From Misgurnus anguillicaudatus (taxonomy: Eukaryota; Chordata; Actinopteri; Cypriniformes; Cobitidae), in assembly GCF_027580225.2 (NCBI RefSeq), contig NC_073360.2:9912501-9976500 (forward strand): a DNA stretch of 64,000 bases, written 5' to 3'. Position 1 is the first letter of the stretch; every line of letters starts with the position of its first letter. Made by a program: the position numbers and the translations under genes. Below the pieces are notes generated by a model that saw only the letters and a list, made by a program, of their open reading frames with translations, ran no database searches and was not told the origin of the DNA. This document shows positions 45,840 to 56,859 of the stretch, one piece after another.

Positions 45840-47382
45840 CGGATATATTTGCAAGCCAGTGTATTGTTAACATAACACCTAACTAGCTAACAGTCAGCAT
45901 GCTTTAAGATCATATGCCATACCGCATTGTCCGATTTTAAATTTCCCCAGCACCACCCCAATCGGCTATATGGTTACCTAATTTAAATGGAAGCCAGATA
46001 GGGTGATGGGAACTGGATCCAGTGTAGCATGCATCCCAGCGGATGCATTGGGGGAATTTGAGACAGCATTACAACATTTCAACAGAGTTTTGTGCATTTA
46101 TAGCGAAGTGTTTACTAAAAAATTGACTCAACAGAGAAAGGTCGGCCCGCTCTCTCCACGGTAAGAGTGTCAATCAAAATCCTAAGGAACTTAATATATT
46201 CCTTTGAAAATCCTCTAGCATCCAAACGCACGTCCCCATCCCCCCGTTGGCTTAATAGCTTAGTCAGGCTCACTTTGTATAAGTTCACATGGACTTATTT
46301 GGTGTGTGAGCTGCATCGTGGAGGGATTTTAGCAGCAATTTAGTAAAGCTGACAGACTCACGTCTGCATTTTCAAAGGAGGGAGAAGTGGCACATTTCAC
46401 ATGCTGTAATGCATTCCGAAGACCTTTTTTAATGTATCTATATGTGCCCTTATCTAAATCAGCATTATTCACGTGGATTATTCCTCAAAACACCAAGGTT
46501 TAAAATCATAGTTAAAACTAACAATAAAAAGTTACTCATCATTTTAACCATTAACCATAAGTGTCCGTGTTGTCTTTTTTCCAAATAGTATGGTGACCAT
46601 CATAAAACCAACATAAAAGTGGTAATAATTTGTGCACTGTATTTCAAGTCATACGATTGCTTGGTTTGAGGAATAGGCTGCATTCTAAGTTATCTGCTTA
46701 AGTGAGCTGTTAAATTGAAATGACAATCGTTGCTTTTTCATTGTGTGGTACAAAGTGGCTCAGCACCTCACTTTGACTCAGTTTACTTTTCCATTGCAGT
46801 TTAGTGCAGCTTCAGATTGGGTGGTTTTATAGGTCACATACACACTGCATATTAATTTGGTTGTCAGTTCGCCTTTTAATGCTTAATCCTGTTCTGTACA
46901 CACACAATTCAGTAATTTACGGGACTGACAACCGCATTCTACAACCGAATTACCTCCCGCAAAATGCAGGTAGTGACAACCATATTTACAGAAACTCTGC
47001 ATAGTGTGTACATAACTGAACTGAACAACTAGTTGTTAATAATGTGCATCATAGACATGACTTTCTTCTGTAAAAAATAAATGCCTAGAAGGGGAAAAGG
47101 TCTTCTGTATGCACGGTGCAGAAAATAACAGAGGCACGAGCGTTTGCTGAAGAGTGTTGCCAGATCTTGCACGAAAAAGAAAAATCCAATAATAAACCGA
47201 AATAAATCCAAAGGTCAAAATATTGGGACTGGCATCTTCACACTTCACAACATACTAAATTCTTGATCACTTCATGAGCCAAAAGTCTTAACGGTTAAGC
47301 GCCAAAACGGTATGTATGTACAAAAAAGACAAGGACCTGGCAACACTGCAAGCGCGCCATGGAGCGGCCTCAAAAATAAGTA
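45840..47382. other. Repeat-poor stretch, no recognised gene
   Basis: The part 46140-46480 has balanced composition and might be conserved non-coding DNA. At 46840-47000, inverted words (TACACACTGCAT against ATGCAGGTAG..GCATAGTGTGTA, and TTGGTTGTCAG against CTGACAACCG) suggest a degraded inverted-repeat element, with unclear ends. Confidence 0.3.
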
Positions 47383-47390
47383 CAATACAC

Positions 47391-47671
47391 CAGTGGTTCC
47401 CAAACTTTTTCAGCGTGCGGCCCCCCTTGTGTACAGTGCATTTTTTGGCCGCCCCCCGAAAGAAAATTTATGACAAAAACAGTTTTAAAATGTAATATTT
47501 TAATTAAACAAAACATATAAAATTATACCTAGTAGTGCTGTTGGTAAGTTGGCTTATTATTTTTTAGGTTTAATAACACAGAATTCATGATAAATGAATG
47601 TATTTTATAAAATGTCATAAAACTGGGCCCCCCCTGGCACCATCTCGCGGCCCCCAGTTTGAAAACCACTG
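47391..47671. mobile_element. hAT MITE, CAGTGGTTCCCAAAC family
   Basis: The ends are CAGTGGTTCCCAAACTTTTT and CAGTTTGAAAACCACTG, with a perfect 8-bp duplication CAATACAC (47383-47390 and 47672-47679). Subterminal GCGGCCCCCC and GCGGCCCCCA are inverted. Length is 281 bp. Confidence 0.9.
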
Positions 47672-47679
47672 CAATACAC

Positions 47680-48356
47680 AACGCCAAGACAGAGGTTTAT
47701 TGCAAAACATAACGCTGTTCAATGATTTTGGTCAAAGCTGTGAGTGATAAGCACGCGAGACGGCAGAACATTGCTATGGTTATTTCTGTGTCAATCATCA
47801 CATTTTCGGGAGTGAGTCTGGTTCCGTACAGACATGAAACAAACATTCAGGGGATCACTCCCGCATTTAAATGCGGTTTTCACTCCCGAAAGTTTGCAGT
47901 CTGTACGAGGCCATAGACTTAGGGACTTAGACTGTGGCAGGCGGCAAAAAACGCAAGGGTTCGGCGCACATAAACAATGTGCATAACGCTCACTGTCCAT
48001 ATACAAATTATTCAAAAAGGGCGCCTGCAACTGCCATAAACGCGTGATCGTCCCTTTATCATTACAGTTCCTGCGCCTCTACTGCTGTGACATCATCGTA
48101 AACACGATATAAACAAAACACACAACACGGGAGAAACAGTGCATTTTTGGCATGTAGATGTTTTTTCCTGCTAAAGGAGAGCTTGGTAACTCGTACAACA
48201 AAAGCAGGTGACAAAATTATGACTTGGTTTGCTCGACGGAGCAGCTAATCTTGCATTTGGCAATGACGCTTGTACACTGTATACAATGATATCATGTCAG
48301 CATATATTTTTATGTTTCTTTAACTTAACAAATTATGTTAAACAATTTTTACTTGT
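47680..48356. other. CpG-containing unassigned DNA
   Basis: An inverted theme TTTCGGGAGTGAGTCT / AGACTGCAAACTTTCGGGAG at 47800-47910 suggests a decayed element. No coding homology was recognised. Confidence 0.3.
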
Positions 48357-48360
48357 TTAA

Positions 48361-48612
48361 AGAGCACCTATCTTCCGATTCCCGATTTTACATTTCCTTT
48401 GGTGTGTAAGTGTGTATTAATACACTAAGGATATGCAAAAGCTACAAATCCCAAAGTAAACGATGACGCTAGTTATCGTCTCAAACGTAAATCTCTTTTC
48501 TTGGACTACAACAAACACAAGGATTGTAGGCAACGGTTTACTTCCTGGGATTGGTGATGTATTCAAGACCGACATTATCATAATTCATCTCGCTTCAGAC
48601 TCACAGCCTCGA
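48361..48612 (+). mobile_element. Left half of a TTAA element B copy
   Basis: After TTAA (48357-48360) it reads AGAGCACCTATCTTCCG, then CTTTTCTTGGACTACAACAA and TACTTCCTGGGATTGGTGAT as in 42368-42892. It stops near CACAGCCTC (48612), where it joins the next element. The right half is lost. Confidence 0.85.
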
Positions 48613-48621
48613 AAAGAGATT

Positions 48622-49687
48622 TGTTTTTTATTTGAGGAAAACATTTTTCTCATTTTAATGGACTTTAATGGCACCCAACACTTAAAGGCGCTCTAAGCGA
48701 ATCTGCGAGATGTCACTTTTTGTTGATGTTTGAACTGTTTTCAAACAAACGGAGCGTAGCTAACTCCTCCCCCTCCCTTCCGTGCTTTCATGAACGCACC
48801 CAACCCCCAAATCCTTCTTGTCGTTTATTGGCTGGAACACTTTGTTATGTTTCGTGGTGCTAGGTTTGGCCACTTTGTTTTTATTGCAGTTTGTGTAGCC
48901 TGGACTGTCTACAGGGATCGCGTTTCTTTACAGTTTGATCAGCGGTCAGGTAGCAAGCAGATAGTGAGGAGATGTTTGCTGTATGTAACAAAAAATGTTT
49001 TATGGTCTAAAGCGCGTGAATTCGCTTAAAGCACCTTCATCTTAGTTTCAAAGGACTCTAAATGATCCCAAACGAGGCATGAGGGTCTTATCTAGCAAAA
49101 CGATTGTCATTTTTGACAAGAAAAATAAAAAATATGCACTTTTAAACCACAACTTCTTGTCTATCTCCAGTCATGTGACACGCCAGAGTGACCTCCTGTA
49201 ATTGCGTAATGCCGTCACGTGTTACATGTATAAAACGCACATTTGCGGACCATTTTAAACAATAAACTGACACAGACATTAATTAGTATCATTCCACATA
49301 CAACAACGTCGGAACGGTCCTCTTTCTTCACACTTGTAAACACTGGGGCGGAGTTTCGCATTCGTCATTTGTGACGTCTTGACGTGATGACTTGTTGCGC
49401 GAGGTCGCGCTGGCGCATCACAGGACCGGACATAGACGAGAAGTTGTGGTTTAAAAGTGCATATTTTTTATTTTTCTTGTCAAAAATGACAATTGTTTCA
49501 CTAGATAAGACATTTAGAGTCCTTTAAAACTGTTAAGTGTTGAGTTAAGTGTTAAGTGTTGGGTTCCATTAAAATGAGAAAAAAAACATATTTTCTTCTG
49601 GACTGAACAAAGAAAGACATCAACATTTTGAATGACATGGTGGTGAGTAAATTATCTGGATTTTTTTTAAGAAAATGGACTAATCCT
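48622..49687. mobile_element. TTAA foldback, AGGATTAGTCC family, copy 3 (left end lost)
   Basis: It begins inside the family sequence at TTTTTTATTTGAGGAAAAC, fused to the element B half. It carries an insertion at 48686-49036. It then follows the family through TATCTAGCAAAACGATTGTC and a CpG-rich centre to GAAAATGGACTAATCCT, with TTAA at 49688-49691. Confidence 0.85.
48686..49036. mobile_element. MITE, AGGCGCTCTAAGCGAATC family, nested
   Basis: The left end AGGCGCTCTAAGCGAATC and the inverted right end AGGTGCTTTAAGCGAATTC match. The left flank is TTAA (48682-48685) and the right flank TCAT (49037-49040), a possible decayed TTAA. The open frame 48790-49029 inside has no recognisable domain. 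It interrupts the foldback copy 48622-49687. Confidence 0.75.
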
Positions 49688-49691
49688 TTAA

Positions 49692-51145
49692 AATAGTAGG
49701 TTGAATTGACTTCCATAACCCAGTTGCTTAAACTTTAGGTTGCATTTCTCTCTGACCAATCAGTGTTCTGGAGTGTTTACACGTCACGTTTAAATATCAG
49801 TATGGCTCTCCTGAAAACTCAACCAAGGTGGTGCTAAAAATTATCAGGGTACTGTACAAAGTGGAAAACCCACCAAAAGTGAGCAGGTAGTACTGTATAC
49901 AAAAGTGCCAATTGAGATGTCAGACATTGTGATAAACTCACAAAGGCTTTTGTTCGCAACTGGTCCGGATCAGCCAAACTCTCAGGACGGCTAGCGTAAA
50001 TGTCAAGATTTAAGAATGAGAAAATAATGACATGAATTATTCCTTTATTGAGAGAGTGATTCAGTTTTCAATCAGAATTTCTTTATTTTGTTCTGCTTGG
50101 CTTCACGTCATTGGTTTCCCTCATCTGAGGTCTGTTTATGAAATCTTCAATATCAATCCTAAAGTCATTTACAGTGAGATTGCTTTATTTTATTATTATC
50201 ACTGCGCGTCCCACATGAACTGTTCTCAGCTTTTTAAAAACAACAACAACATCAACTGAATAAAGCCAAAATTAAACTGCATTTAGCTCGATGAGTCTTC
50301 AGAAAGCCATGTAAACATTACAAAGTTTGCAGCCAAATTTGTGCGCGCAAAATGCACGTGTCACTCACAAAATTGTGCTACTTTGCGGAAGTGTGTGTTA
50401 AATTGATTTGTGTTTATTTCTCTTTAATCATCAGATTAATTTACTGTCTAATGTAATGAACAGCTCCTGATTTACTGTACAGATTGGATCAATCCAGCTA
50501 TTGACTAAAGACCTCTGAGATGTGCAGTGGACAACAGATCAATGGAAATGAAGTGAAAATTGCTAAAAAGAGATGCAGGGCTGACACAATGGCCATGCGA
50601 ACACACATTTATTGAGATACTGTCACAGAAACTGTGAAGGTCTTTGTCACATAAATTAACACTGAGATCTGTTATTCCTTATTACCTATCTGACAGTCTT
50701 TGCATAAAACATTGCTGATTTTTACAGGGTGTTAATGTTAGTGTTGTTTGCTTTAGTGGTTCAGTCGTGAAGCTTTTCTGAAAATGTTCTCTCCCATGGT
50801 CATTACAAACAGGGCTTTTTATATATCAAATATGTAGAACAACCAGGCGTTGTTCATTTACCATGTTGTACATCTTTTCCTACCTACAACTCTATTCCTA
50901 AACATAGCTTTGTGGACTGAGCTGATCATTGGCTCCATATACAAAATGTTAAATGCTCTTTTACCGGTAAGTCGCTTTGGATAAAAGTGTCTGCTCAATG
51001 AGTGAATGTAAATGTTGATAGCATTGGTTGAATTACTCGTTGGTTAGAGTAAGCCAGTTTTGTACAGTAATTTGACTTGGATAAGACTCATGCGGCATTC
51101 CATCGTAAGTCAGGTGTGAAATTTTCCAGCATTATATATTTAACG
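49692..51145. other. Repeat-poor stretch, no recognised gene
   Basis: AT-rich to mixed sequence. The only assigned feature is the SINE/LINE tail at 50966-51014. Confidence 0.3.
50966..51014 (+). mobile_element. SINE/LINE 3' tail fragment
   Basis: GGTAAGTCGCTTTGGATAAA followed by AGTGTCTGCTCAATGAGTGA and ATGTAAATG is the same tail as in the SINE at 45650-45780, here on the plus strand. The head is missing or unrecognisable. Confidence 0.55.
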
Positions 51146-51147
51146 TA

Positions 51148-51674
51148 CACTCACCTAAAGGATTATTAGGAACACCTATTCAATTTCTCACTAATGCAAT
51201 GGTGTAATGGTGTGGGGGATGTTTTCTTGGCACACTTTAGGCCCCTTAGTGCCAATTGGGCATTGTTTAAATGTCACGGCCTACTTGAGCATTGTTTCTG
51301 ACCATGTCCATCCCTTTATGTACTCATCCTCTGATGGCTACTTCCAGCAGGATAATGCACAATGTCACAAAGCTCGAATCATTTCAAATTGGTTTCTTGA
51401 ACATGACAATGAGTTCACTGTACTAAAATGGCCCCCACAGTCACCAGACCTCAACCCAATAGAGCATCTTTGGGATGTGGTGGAACGGGAGCTTCGTGAC
51501 CTGGATGTGCATCCCACAAATCTCCATCAACTGCAAGATGCTATCCTATCAATATGAGCCAACATTTCTAAAGAATGCTTTCAGCACCTTGTTAAATCAA
51601 TGCCATAATTAAGGCAGTTCTGAAGGCATAATGGGAAATTAGTATGGTGTTCCTAATAATCCTTTAGGTGAGTG
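51148..51674 (+). mobile_element. Internally deleted Tc1/mariner element (DD36E type)
   Basis: The terminal inverted repeats CACTCACCTAAAGGATTATT and its exact inverse AATAATCCTTTAGGTGAGTG extend to about 29 bp (through AGGAACACC). They are flanked by TA at 51146-51147 and 51675-51676, the expected Tc1/mariner target. Length is 527 bp against roughly 1.2-1.6 kb for complete Tc1-like elements. Most of the 5' part, including the helix-turn-helix region and the first catalytic Asp, is deleted. The 3' part of the transposase remains (51207-51608). Confidence 0.95.
51207..51608 (+). pseudogene. C-terminal half of a Tc1-like transposase
   Basis: The frame contains MVWGMFSWHTLGPLVP, the second catalytic aspartate in YFQQDNAQCHK (residue 49) and the catalytic glutamate in SPDLNPIEHLWD (residue 86). 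These two are separated by 36 residues, so the signature is DD36E rather than the usual DD34E of Tc1 proteins. The first aspartate and the DNA-binding domain are absent because of the internal deletion. An in-frame TGA at 51555-51557, apparently a tryptophan codon changed by one base, splits off the last segment (ANISKECFQHLVKSMP), which ends at TAA 51606-51608. The enzyme would cut and paste DNA at TA sites; this copy cannot function. Family spacing is read directly from the sequence. Confidence 0.9.
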
Positions 51675-51678
51675 TATA

Positions 51679-52170
51679 TGTGACCCTGGACCACAAAACA
51701 AGTCGCACGGGTACATATGTAGAAAAAAAACAAAAATGCATTGCGTGGGTCAGTATTATCGATTTTTCTTTTATGCCAAAAAAACATTAGTATTTTATCT
51801 AAAAATCTGACGATATTTTGTACATTTCCTACCGTAAATATATAAAAACTTTAACTCGCCTACAAACTTGCTCTTGATGTTACCCTCTTTGGGGATTTGT
51901 TTTTTATGTATCCCCATTCATCCCACAAGGTCATTACAGTGGTAAGCCAGTAAAGACCGTTAAAACGAACCTTTTCAATAGTAATATGCGTTGCTAAGGA
52001 CTTCATTTGGACTTTGAACTTTACATGCGATTTTCTCAATATTTTGCTTTTTTCAAACAAACCATACATCAGTGGAAAGCGTATTTATGTAACCGAGATG
52101 CAACTGAGATGTATAAATCTCAATTTCAAAAAATGTACCCTTACGACTGGTTTAGTGTTCCCGGGTCACA
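51679..52170. mobile_element. TGTGACCCTGGACCAC non-autonomous DNA transposon
   Basis: The left end TGTGACCCTGGACCACAAAA and the inverted right end TGTGACCCGGGAACACTAAA pair for about 37 bp (to GGGTACA). This is a very common cypriniform repeat. It begins 5 bases after the Tc1 element. The flanks (TATA left, TATT right) leave the target duplication unclear. It includes AAGCCAGTAAAGACCG- and TTTACATGCGATTTTCTCAA-type words of the family and no transposase. Confidence 0.8.
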
Positions 52171-52501
52171 TATTTATATTTAGACAAAAGGTTATTCCGT
52201 TATTCGAAAGATACTGAAAATTATGTTTAAAGAAAAAACTGTGAAGCTATCGCTAACGGTAGTTTATTTGTAGTTAAGGTGTTACGGTGAAGTTTTCTAG
52301 CATCACTTGTGTTGCATAGATAAAAGCAGCTTGAACATTTAGCAAAACCGTCCTATTGTGAGTCACAAAACACAGAATATCATAGTCTCATCATGATTTT
52401 TATAGTCTCATTTTTAGACTTTTGATTTTAGGGTGAACTGTTCCTTTATTAGCATGGTTTCAGTCTTCATTGGGTCAGTGCCTATTGAGATTAATGTAGT
52501 T

Positions 52502-52510
52502 TGACCTTGA
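52502..52510 (-). promoter_or_regulatory. NR5A/ERR-like half-site
   Basis: TGACCTTGA on the plus strand is TCAAGGTCA on the minus strand, the extended half-site of NR5A and ERR receptors. A 9-base match can occur by chance. Confidence 0.25.
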
Positions 52511-52657
52511 CCTCTCCTTAATCCAGGAGAGACTAATGTTCTCATGGGCTGACAAGCATCACTTTCTCCCCCATCCTCTTTCATAGGCTTGATTTCCTCT
52601 CAAATGTGTGAATTAATGATGACACTAATGATAAGCAATGGCTTATTTATAGTGATT

Positions 52658-52670
52658 TGACCTTTGACTT
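52658..52670 (-). promoter_or_regulatory. DR1-like nuclear receptor site
   Basis: TGACCTTTGACTT is the complement of AAGTCAAAGGTCA, a direct repeat spaced by one base. It matches the HNF4/RXR-type DR1 consensus at 12 of 13 positions. Binding is not shown. Confidence 0.25.
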
Positions 52671-53329
52671 TCCACAAACCAAGCACCCTAAATGCCCTGA
52701 TTCCCAGCCTGCTTTACACAGACGTAACCAGAATTAAATGACATCAGCCAATCTCTAATCTCAACCTCTCTGGAGTTCATTTAAACCTCCACTTACCTCA
52801 CTCCACATCCAAACTTTCCCACCAAATCTGCCCACCCATATCTCCTCCTCCCTCTTTGAGCCGTGTATACATCCGTTTACTGGCCTACAAGAATCCATAG
52901 CACACTTTCAAAGGATTATGGGAAAGCTTTTCTGTGGATAAGCTCAACTACTCTTAATAATTCTGTTCTGATCCCATTTGGAGCGTAAAGGAGATGAAAT
53001 GTTATAGGAATAGTATGAGAAGTAGTACAGAGGAACTTTTGCAATAAAAAAAATTATACCACAACAAAATTGACTAAGAGGATGGCCCACTCTTGAAAAA
53101 ATATGACTTTAATTGCATAGACTTTTACATATTACACATACCTGTTCAATTATTGCCAGCTTTATGTGACTATAACCATAAAGAAAACATAATGGTTTCC
53201 CTGAAATATTGCAAAAGTTAAATATAATGTGATTTGCAGGCATGCATAAAGTCTGTAAAAATGTCTTGGCTTAAGCAAGGTGTTCGCCACTATACTTTTT
53301 TTATGTATACCCGTTCTTTTCTTCTTCCA

Positions 53330-53790
53330 TCAGTCTTCAGTCCTGTGAAAGTGTTTGAGGGAGAGGCAGGTCCCATTTATTCACCTCAATTTTCACCAAG
53401 CTGCCCTCGTCCCTCAGCGGGCAGTTTTTTCCTTCTTTCAAACCCTCGTGACCTATTCACGGCCCCCTTTTTGTTTTTTCCCTATAACCTAACCAGGCTC
53501 ATTTGTTTTGGTCCCTGCCTATTCTTTATTCTTGTCTGAATGTGAAAGCCATTGTGTGGGCCAGATAGCGGGGCTCGAAATTCCTGGGGCGCCATTGAAG
53601 AGGACCAGGGGAGGGTCTACAACGAGTACGAGCGATCCAGAGACAGAGCGTTGGCAGGCATATGAAAGGCAAAACCTTGTTTTTACTCCAGAAGGGATTT
53701 TTAGCCAAGACGGCTGGATAAAAAAACTCACCTTTCAGCCTTTTATTACATGGATAAACACAGAATGACTTTTTATAAAACACGTATAGC
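53330..53790. other. Candidate conserved non-coding block
   Basis: A balanced, repeat-free segment. The part 53540-53760, including GGGGCGCCATTGAAGAGGAC, is open on both strands (frames at 53508-53768 and 53526-53801) but has no domain and no clear splice context. A small coding exon cannot be excluded. Confidence 0.25.
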
Positions 53791-54216
53791 GCGAAAGCCA
53801 ATATTCAGTCGTGTTGGTGTTCCTGTGACATTCAGAAATAAGCTCTTACGTTTCCTTTAATAAACAGCTTTAATGTCTACTGGGTCTTGGGATGAGAAAT
53901 TTTTGAGTCATGAATACACGAGGCAGAGTAAATATCACAAACCGCTTATGTTGTGATATCACTGAAATGCAGTAGCACAGCAAAATGCAATCCATCATCA
54001 CGCCTGTAAATACCACAGACCTCCAAAATACAGCTTTAACTAGAGGAAGGACAAATCTAACTTTTTATCCATTATTATTATTATTTTATGCATTTTTTTA
54101 ATAACAGTAAAGTCAACTGATACATAAAAATGTGTAATTAATATTTTAATTTGGAAAAAATTGATTCATTTACACTATTGTGTCTGACAAAACAAATTTC
54201 AAGAAACAAAGCATAA

Positions 54217-54646
54217 TGCTGCGTTTACACCAGCAGAGGTAGAGGGGTCAAACGCGAGTGATTTTAATGTTAAGTCAATGTGAAGATGCGTTGACGTGCG
54301 TCTGGAGGTCTCGCGGCGCGAATGAGCTGTTTAGGGCGGTAGACGTGATTCCCCCTCATTTGTGCTTCTAGTTCGCGCAAATTGAGCGTTGCGCGAGTTG
54401 AAAAATTTGAACTTTGGCGGAAAAGCGAGCCGCGTTAACCAACCAGGAGCTTGCTCTAGTAATGACGTGATTACAGGAAGCAACCGCAAAAGCCCCTCCC
54501 ATGACGTGGATTAACGCATGAATGTCTTGATGACTAGAACTTCACCCTCGGCTTTGAAGCGAGTAAACTCAAAATGTTCAAACGGCAACTTAGACGCGGT
54601 ATACGCGAATTTGCCGCTTTAAACGCAGCTGGTGTGAACCCACAGT
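54217..54646. mobile_element. MITE with TGCTGCGTTTACACCAGC ends
   Basis: The left TGCTGCGTTTACACCAGC and the inverted right ACTGTGGGTTCACACCAGC pair. The interior is CpG-rich with GCG-type words (GACGTGCGTCTGGAGG, AGCGTTGCGCGAG). It is a common zebrafish-type repeat. Ends are approximate. Confidence 0.6.
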
Positions 54647-54923
54647 AAGCCTTTAGTTTAAATGTTAAACCTTAAGTAAAAATATCCATTAAAGTCTTCA
54701 AAGCAAAGCAAAACTTTACACAATTATTTTTTTTATTTCAGTGCATCTCACAACAATGTGTAATATATTCAGGGTCATTCTCATATGGGCCCTGTGACGA
54801 AGGAGCCCCACTAAACATGTCTATACAATGATGGGTGTACGGAGGCTGGGGCCCACCATTATAAATTTCACCCGGGCCCCATGGAATGTAGTTGTATGAC
54901 AAGTGTTTCAAACACTATATGTA

Positions 54924-55286
54924 CACCCATCAGCCATAACATTATGACCACCTGCCTAATATTTTTTTAAGTCCCCCTTTTGCCACCAAAACAGCCCTGA
55001 CCCGTTGAGGCATGGATTCCACTAGACCTTTCTATCAAGTGGTTAACTGGTGACAGGGTCATGGGCGGCCAAGGCTCATTGATGCACATGGGGATGCGAA
55101 GACTGGCCCGTGTGGTCCGATCCAACAGGCGAGCTCCTGTAGCTGAAATTGCTGAAAAAGTGAATGATGGTTCTGATAGGAAGGTCTAGTGGAGTCCATG
55201 CCTTGACAGGTCAGGGCTGTTTTGGTGACAAATGGGGGACCTACACAATATTAGGCAGGTGGTCATAATGTTATGGCCGGGTGGGC
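54924..55286 (+). mobile_element. Internally deleted Tc1-like element, second family
   Basis: The left arm CAGCCATAACATTATGACCA then CCTGCCTAATATT pairs with the inverse at the right (AATATTAGGCAGGTGGTCAT, AATGTTATGGCCGGGTGGG) for about 100 bp. TA precedes the left end at 54922-54923. Between the arms a short piece reads like the N-terminal coding part of a Tc1-type transposase (GGTCATGGGCGGCCAAGGCT then GCCCGTGTGGTCCGATCCAA). The rest of the gene is deleted. The right terminus is decayed. Confidence 0.7.
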
Positions 55287-55376
55287 CTCATACATCCTGA
55301 AAAATGAAGCTGCTGGCTGGATGTAGTACAAGTCATAAACCCCCTCTCTCCATGCAAACGAACTCGGGTCAAAATA

Positions 55377-55515
55377 AAGCAATAAGCCCCAAGAAGCAGT
55401 GGGTTACCAGTGCATTTTATAACAGCTAAGGGGCGTTGTTAGGCACGACGCGAAGCGGAGTGATATAGCTGTTATAAAATGCACTGTAACACCACTGCTT
55501 CGCGGGGCTTATTAC
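55377..55515. repeat. Inverted repeat, GCAATAAGCCCC type
   Basis: GCAATAAGCCCCAAGAAGCA then CAGTGCATTTTATAACAGCT is answered by AGCTGTTATAAAATGCACTG then GCTTCGCGGGGCTTATTAC. The arms are about 60 bp with a short spacer of about 35 bp (GGGGCGTTGTTAGGCACGAC). It may be part of a larger element whose other piece is near 56330-56460. Confidence 0.7.
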
Positions 55516-55801
55516 TTTTATAAAACGGTTACTTCATATGCATAGCAGGATTTCATGAACTAAAACACAAATAAGTTGTAATTATATTAGTACAAAAATT
55601 ACTCTTCCGCCAAACAAAGTAGTTCCTCAGAGTCTGCGCAGTTCCCAAGTAACACGGACGCAAAGACACAATGAAAATATGATTAAAGACTGTGGTGTTT
55701 ATTTTCATAAATCAACATTAATCTAATGTATACATTAACATTTATATCGTGCTGTTGTACATAACTGTTGAAGTGATGATCAAATATGCTTGGAAGCATG
55801 C
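55516..55801. other. No recognised feature
   Basis: AT-rich spacer between repeats. Confidence 0.3.
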
Positions 55802-55805
55802 TTAA

Positions 55806-56192
55806 CTCTTTCCCCATCAGCGTTTTTTTAAAAGTTGCCACCCAGTTTTAGTTTAATGCCTTACAGAAAAATTATCTTCTTTTAAATAAACATAAAATAT
55901 CAAATGAAAGAATAGACGCTCTGCTTTAAAAAAAAAAAGTTTCATCCTACCTTCATTTGTTCTCTTATCGTCTCTCAAATTTTCAGCTAAATGCAGAGAT
56001 AATTCAATTTTTATGAAGAACTTTTGTGAGAGATCAGATTCAGAGCCATGATCCAAACTTTCACAGTGTTTTTAGTGTTGAGTGAATGTGTCAGTGTTTA
56101 AGTTGAATAAGATCGCCACCTAGAGGATAGCTGAAATATGAATTTGAGTTTAAAGAACTCAGGAAAGCGCTTTCTCTTTATTGACGAGATGA
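55806..56192 (+). mobile_element. CTCTTTC TTAA MITE, right end missing
   Basis: TTAA at 55802-55805 is followed by CTCTTTCCCCATCAGCG, and the family is followed through GAGATAATTCAATTTTTATG and GATCGCCACCTAGAGGAT to TTGACGAGATGACGC. The final TIR and TTAA are lost. This copy is more diverged than 26457-26957. Confidence 0.75.
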
Positions 56193-56329
56193 CGCAACAA
56201 TATTTATTGTCATTTATCTGGACATCGGCATTAATTGTGCAATTGTAGAAAAATGTAAAATCAAAAGAATGTGAATTGTTCTTTTTTTGCATAAATCAGT
56301 ACCTAGCAACAGTGACGCAGTGATACTTA

Positions 56330-56460
56330 TGTAATGCGGTTTGAACCGTGGGGTTACCGGGTTATTTAATCACGGCTTAGAACGCGTTTGAACCAATCAG
56401 AATGAAGGACCGGAACGGGCCGTTTCATAATAAAAAATAAATTACACTTCCAATAAAATT
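56330..56460. repeat. Repeat fragment with GAACGGGCCGTTTCATAATA end
   Basis: CCAATCAGAATGAAGGACCG and GGAACGGGCCGTTTCATAAT resemble, inverted, the TTTTATAAAACGGTTACTTC sequence after 55515. Probably one end of a decayed element of the same type. Confidence 0.35.
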
Positions 56461-56859
56461 TCCCGAAAGATGGTTTTGGTCCTTTAAGGTAGTTGTTATC
56501 ACGCTGATATATGTTCAGTTGTTAATTTTTGTGATAAGTTTCATTTTAGCTAATATGATATATGATGCTATAGAAACGGGGCGTGTCGTTATGATTGACA
56601 CTTGTGATCGACAGCTTCTCTGAGTGGACTGTCGGAGCTTCAAGGGAAGATTGAAGATATAACTAACTATTCATTTTCTATTTCTGTGTTATTTCACACC
56701 GACAAAATGAGTTGTATTGAACTTTACCTTATTTACCTTCATTTAAATCACTGGACAACTGATCCACTAAGGTATCCTCAATTGGGGGCTGGCCTGATCT
56801 TGACGTTGACCTTTAGTAAACGTCTTCCTGTTTAGTATTCTGACCATGTGTCTTTAATC

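Larger units (their letters stand above)
52470..52800. other. Candidate conserved non-coding block with nuclear-receptor-like sites
   Basis: Balanced, repeat-free sequence containing TAATCC, TTAATGATGACACTAATGA-type AT-core words and two nuclear-receptor-like motifs, listed separately. The regulatory function is inferred only. Confidence 0.25.

Noticed and set aside
48790..49029. 79-codon frame
   Set aside because: Contained in a MITE (48686-49036) with inverted ends; no recognised domain.
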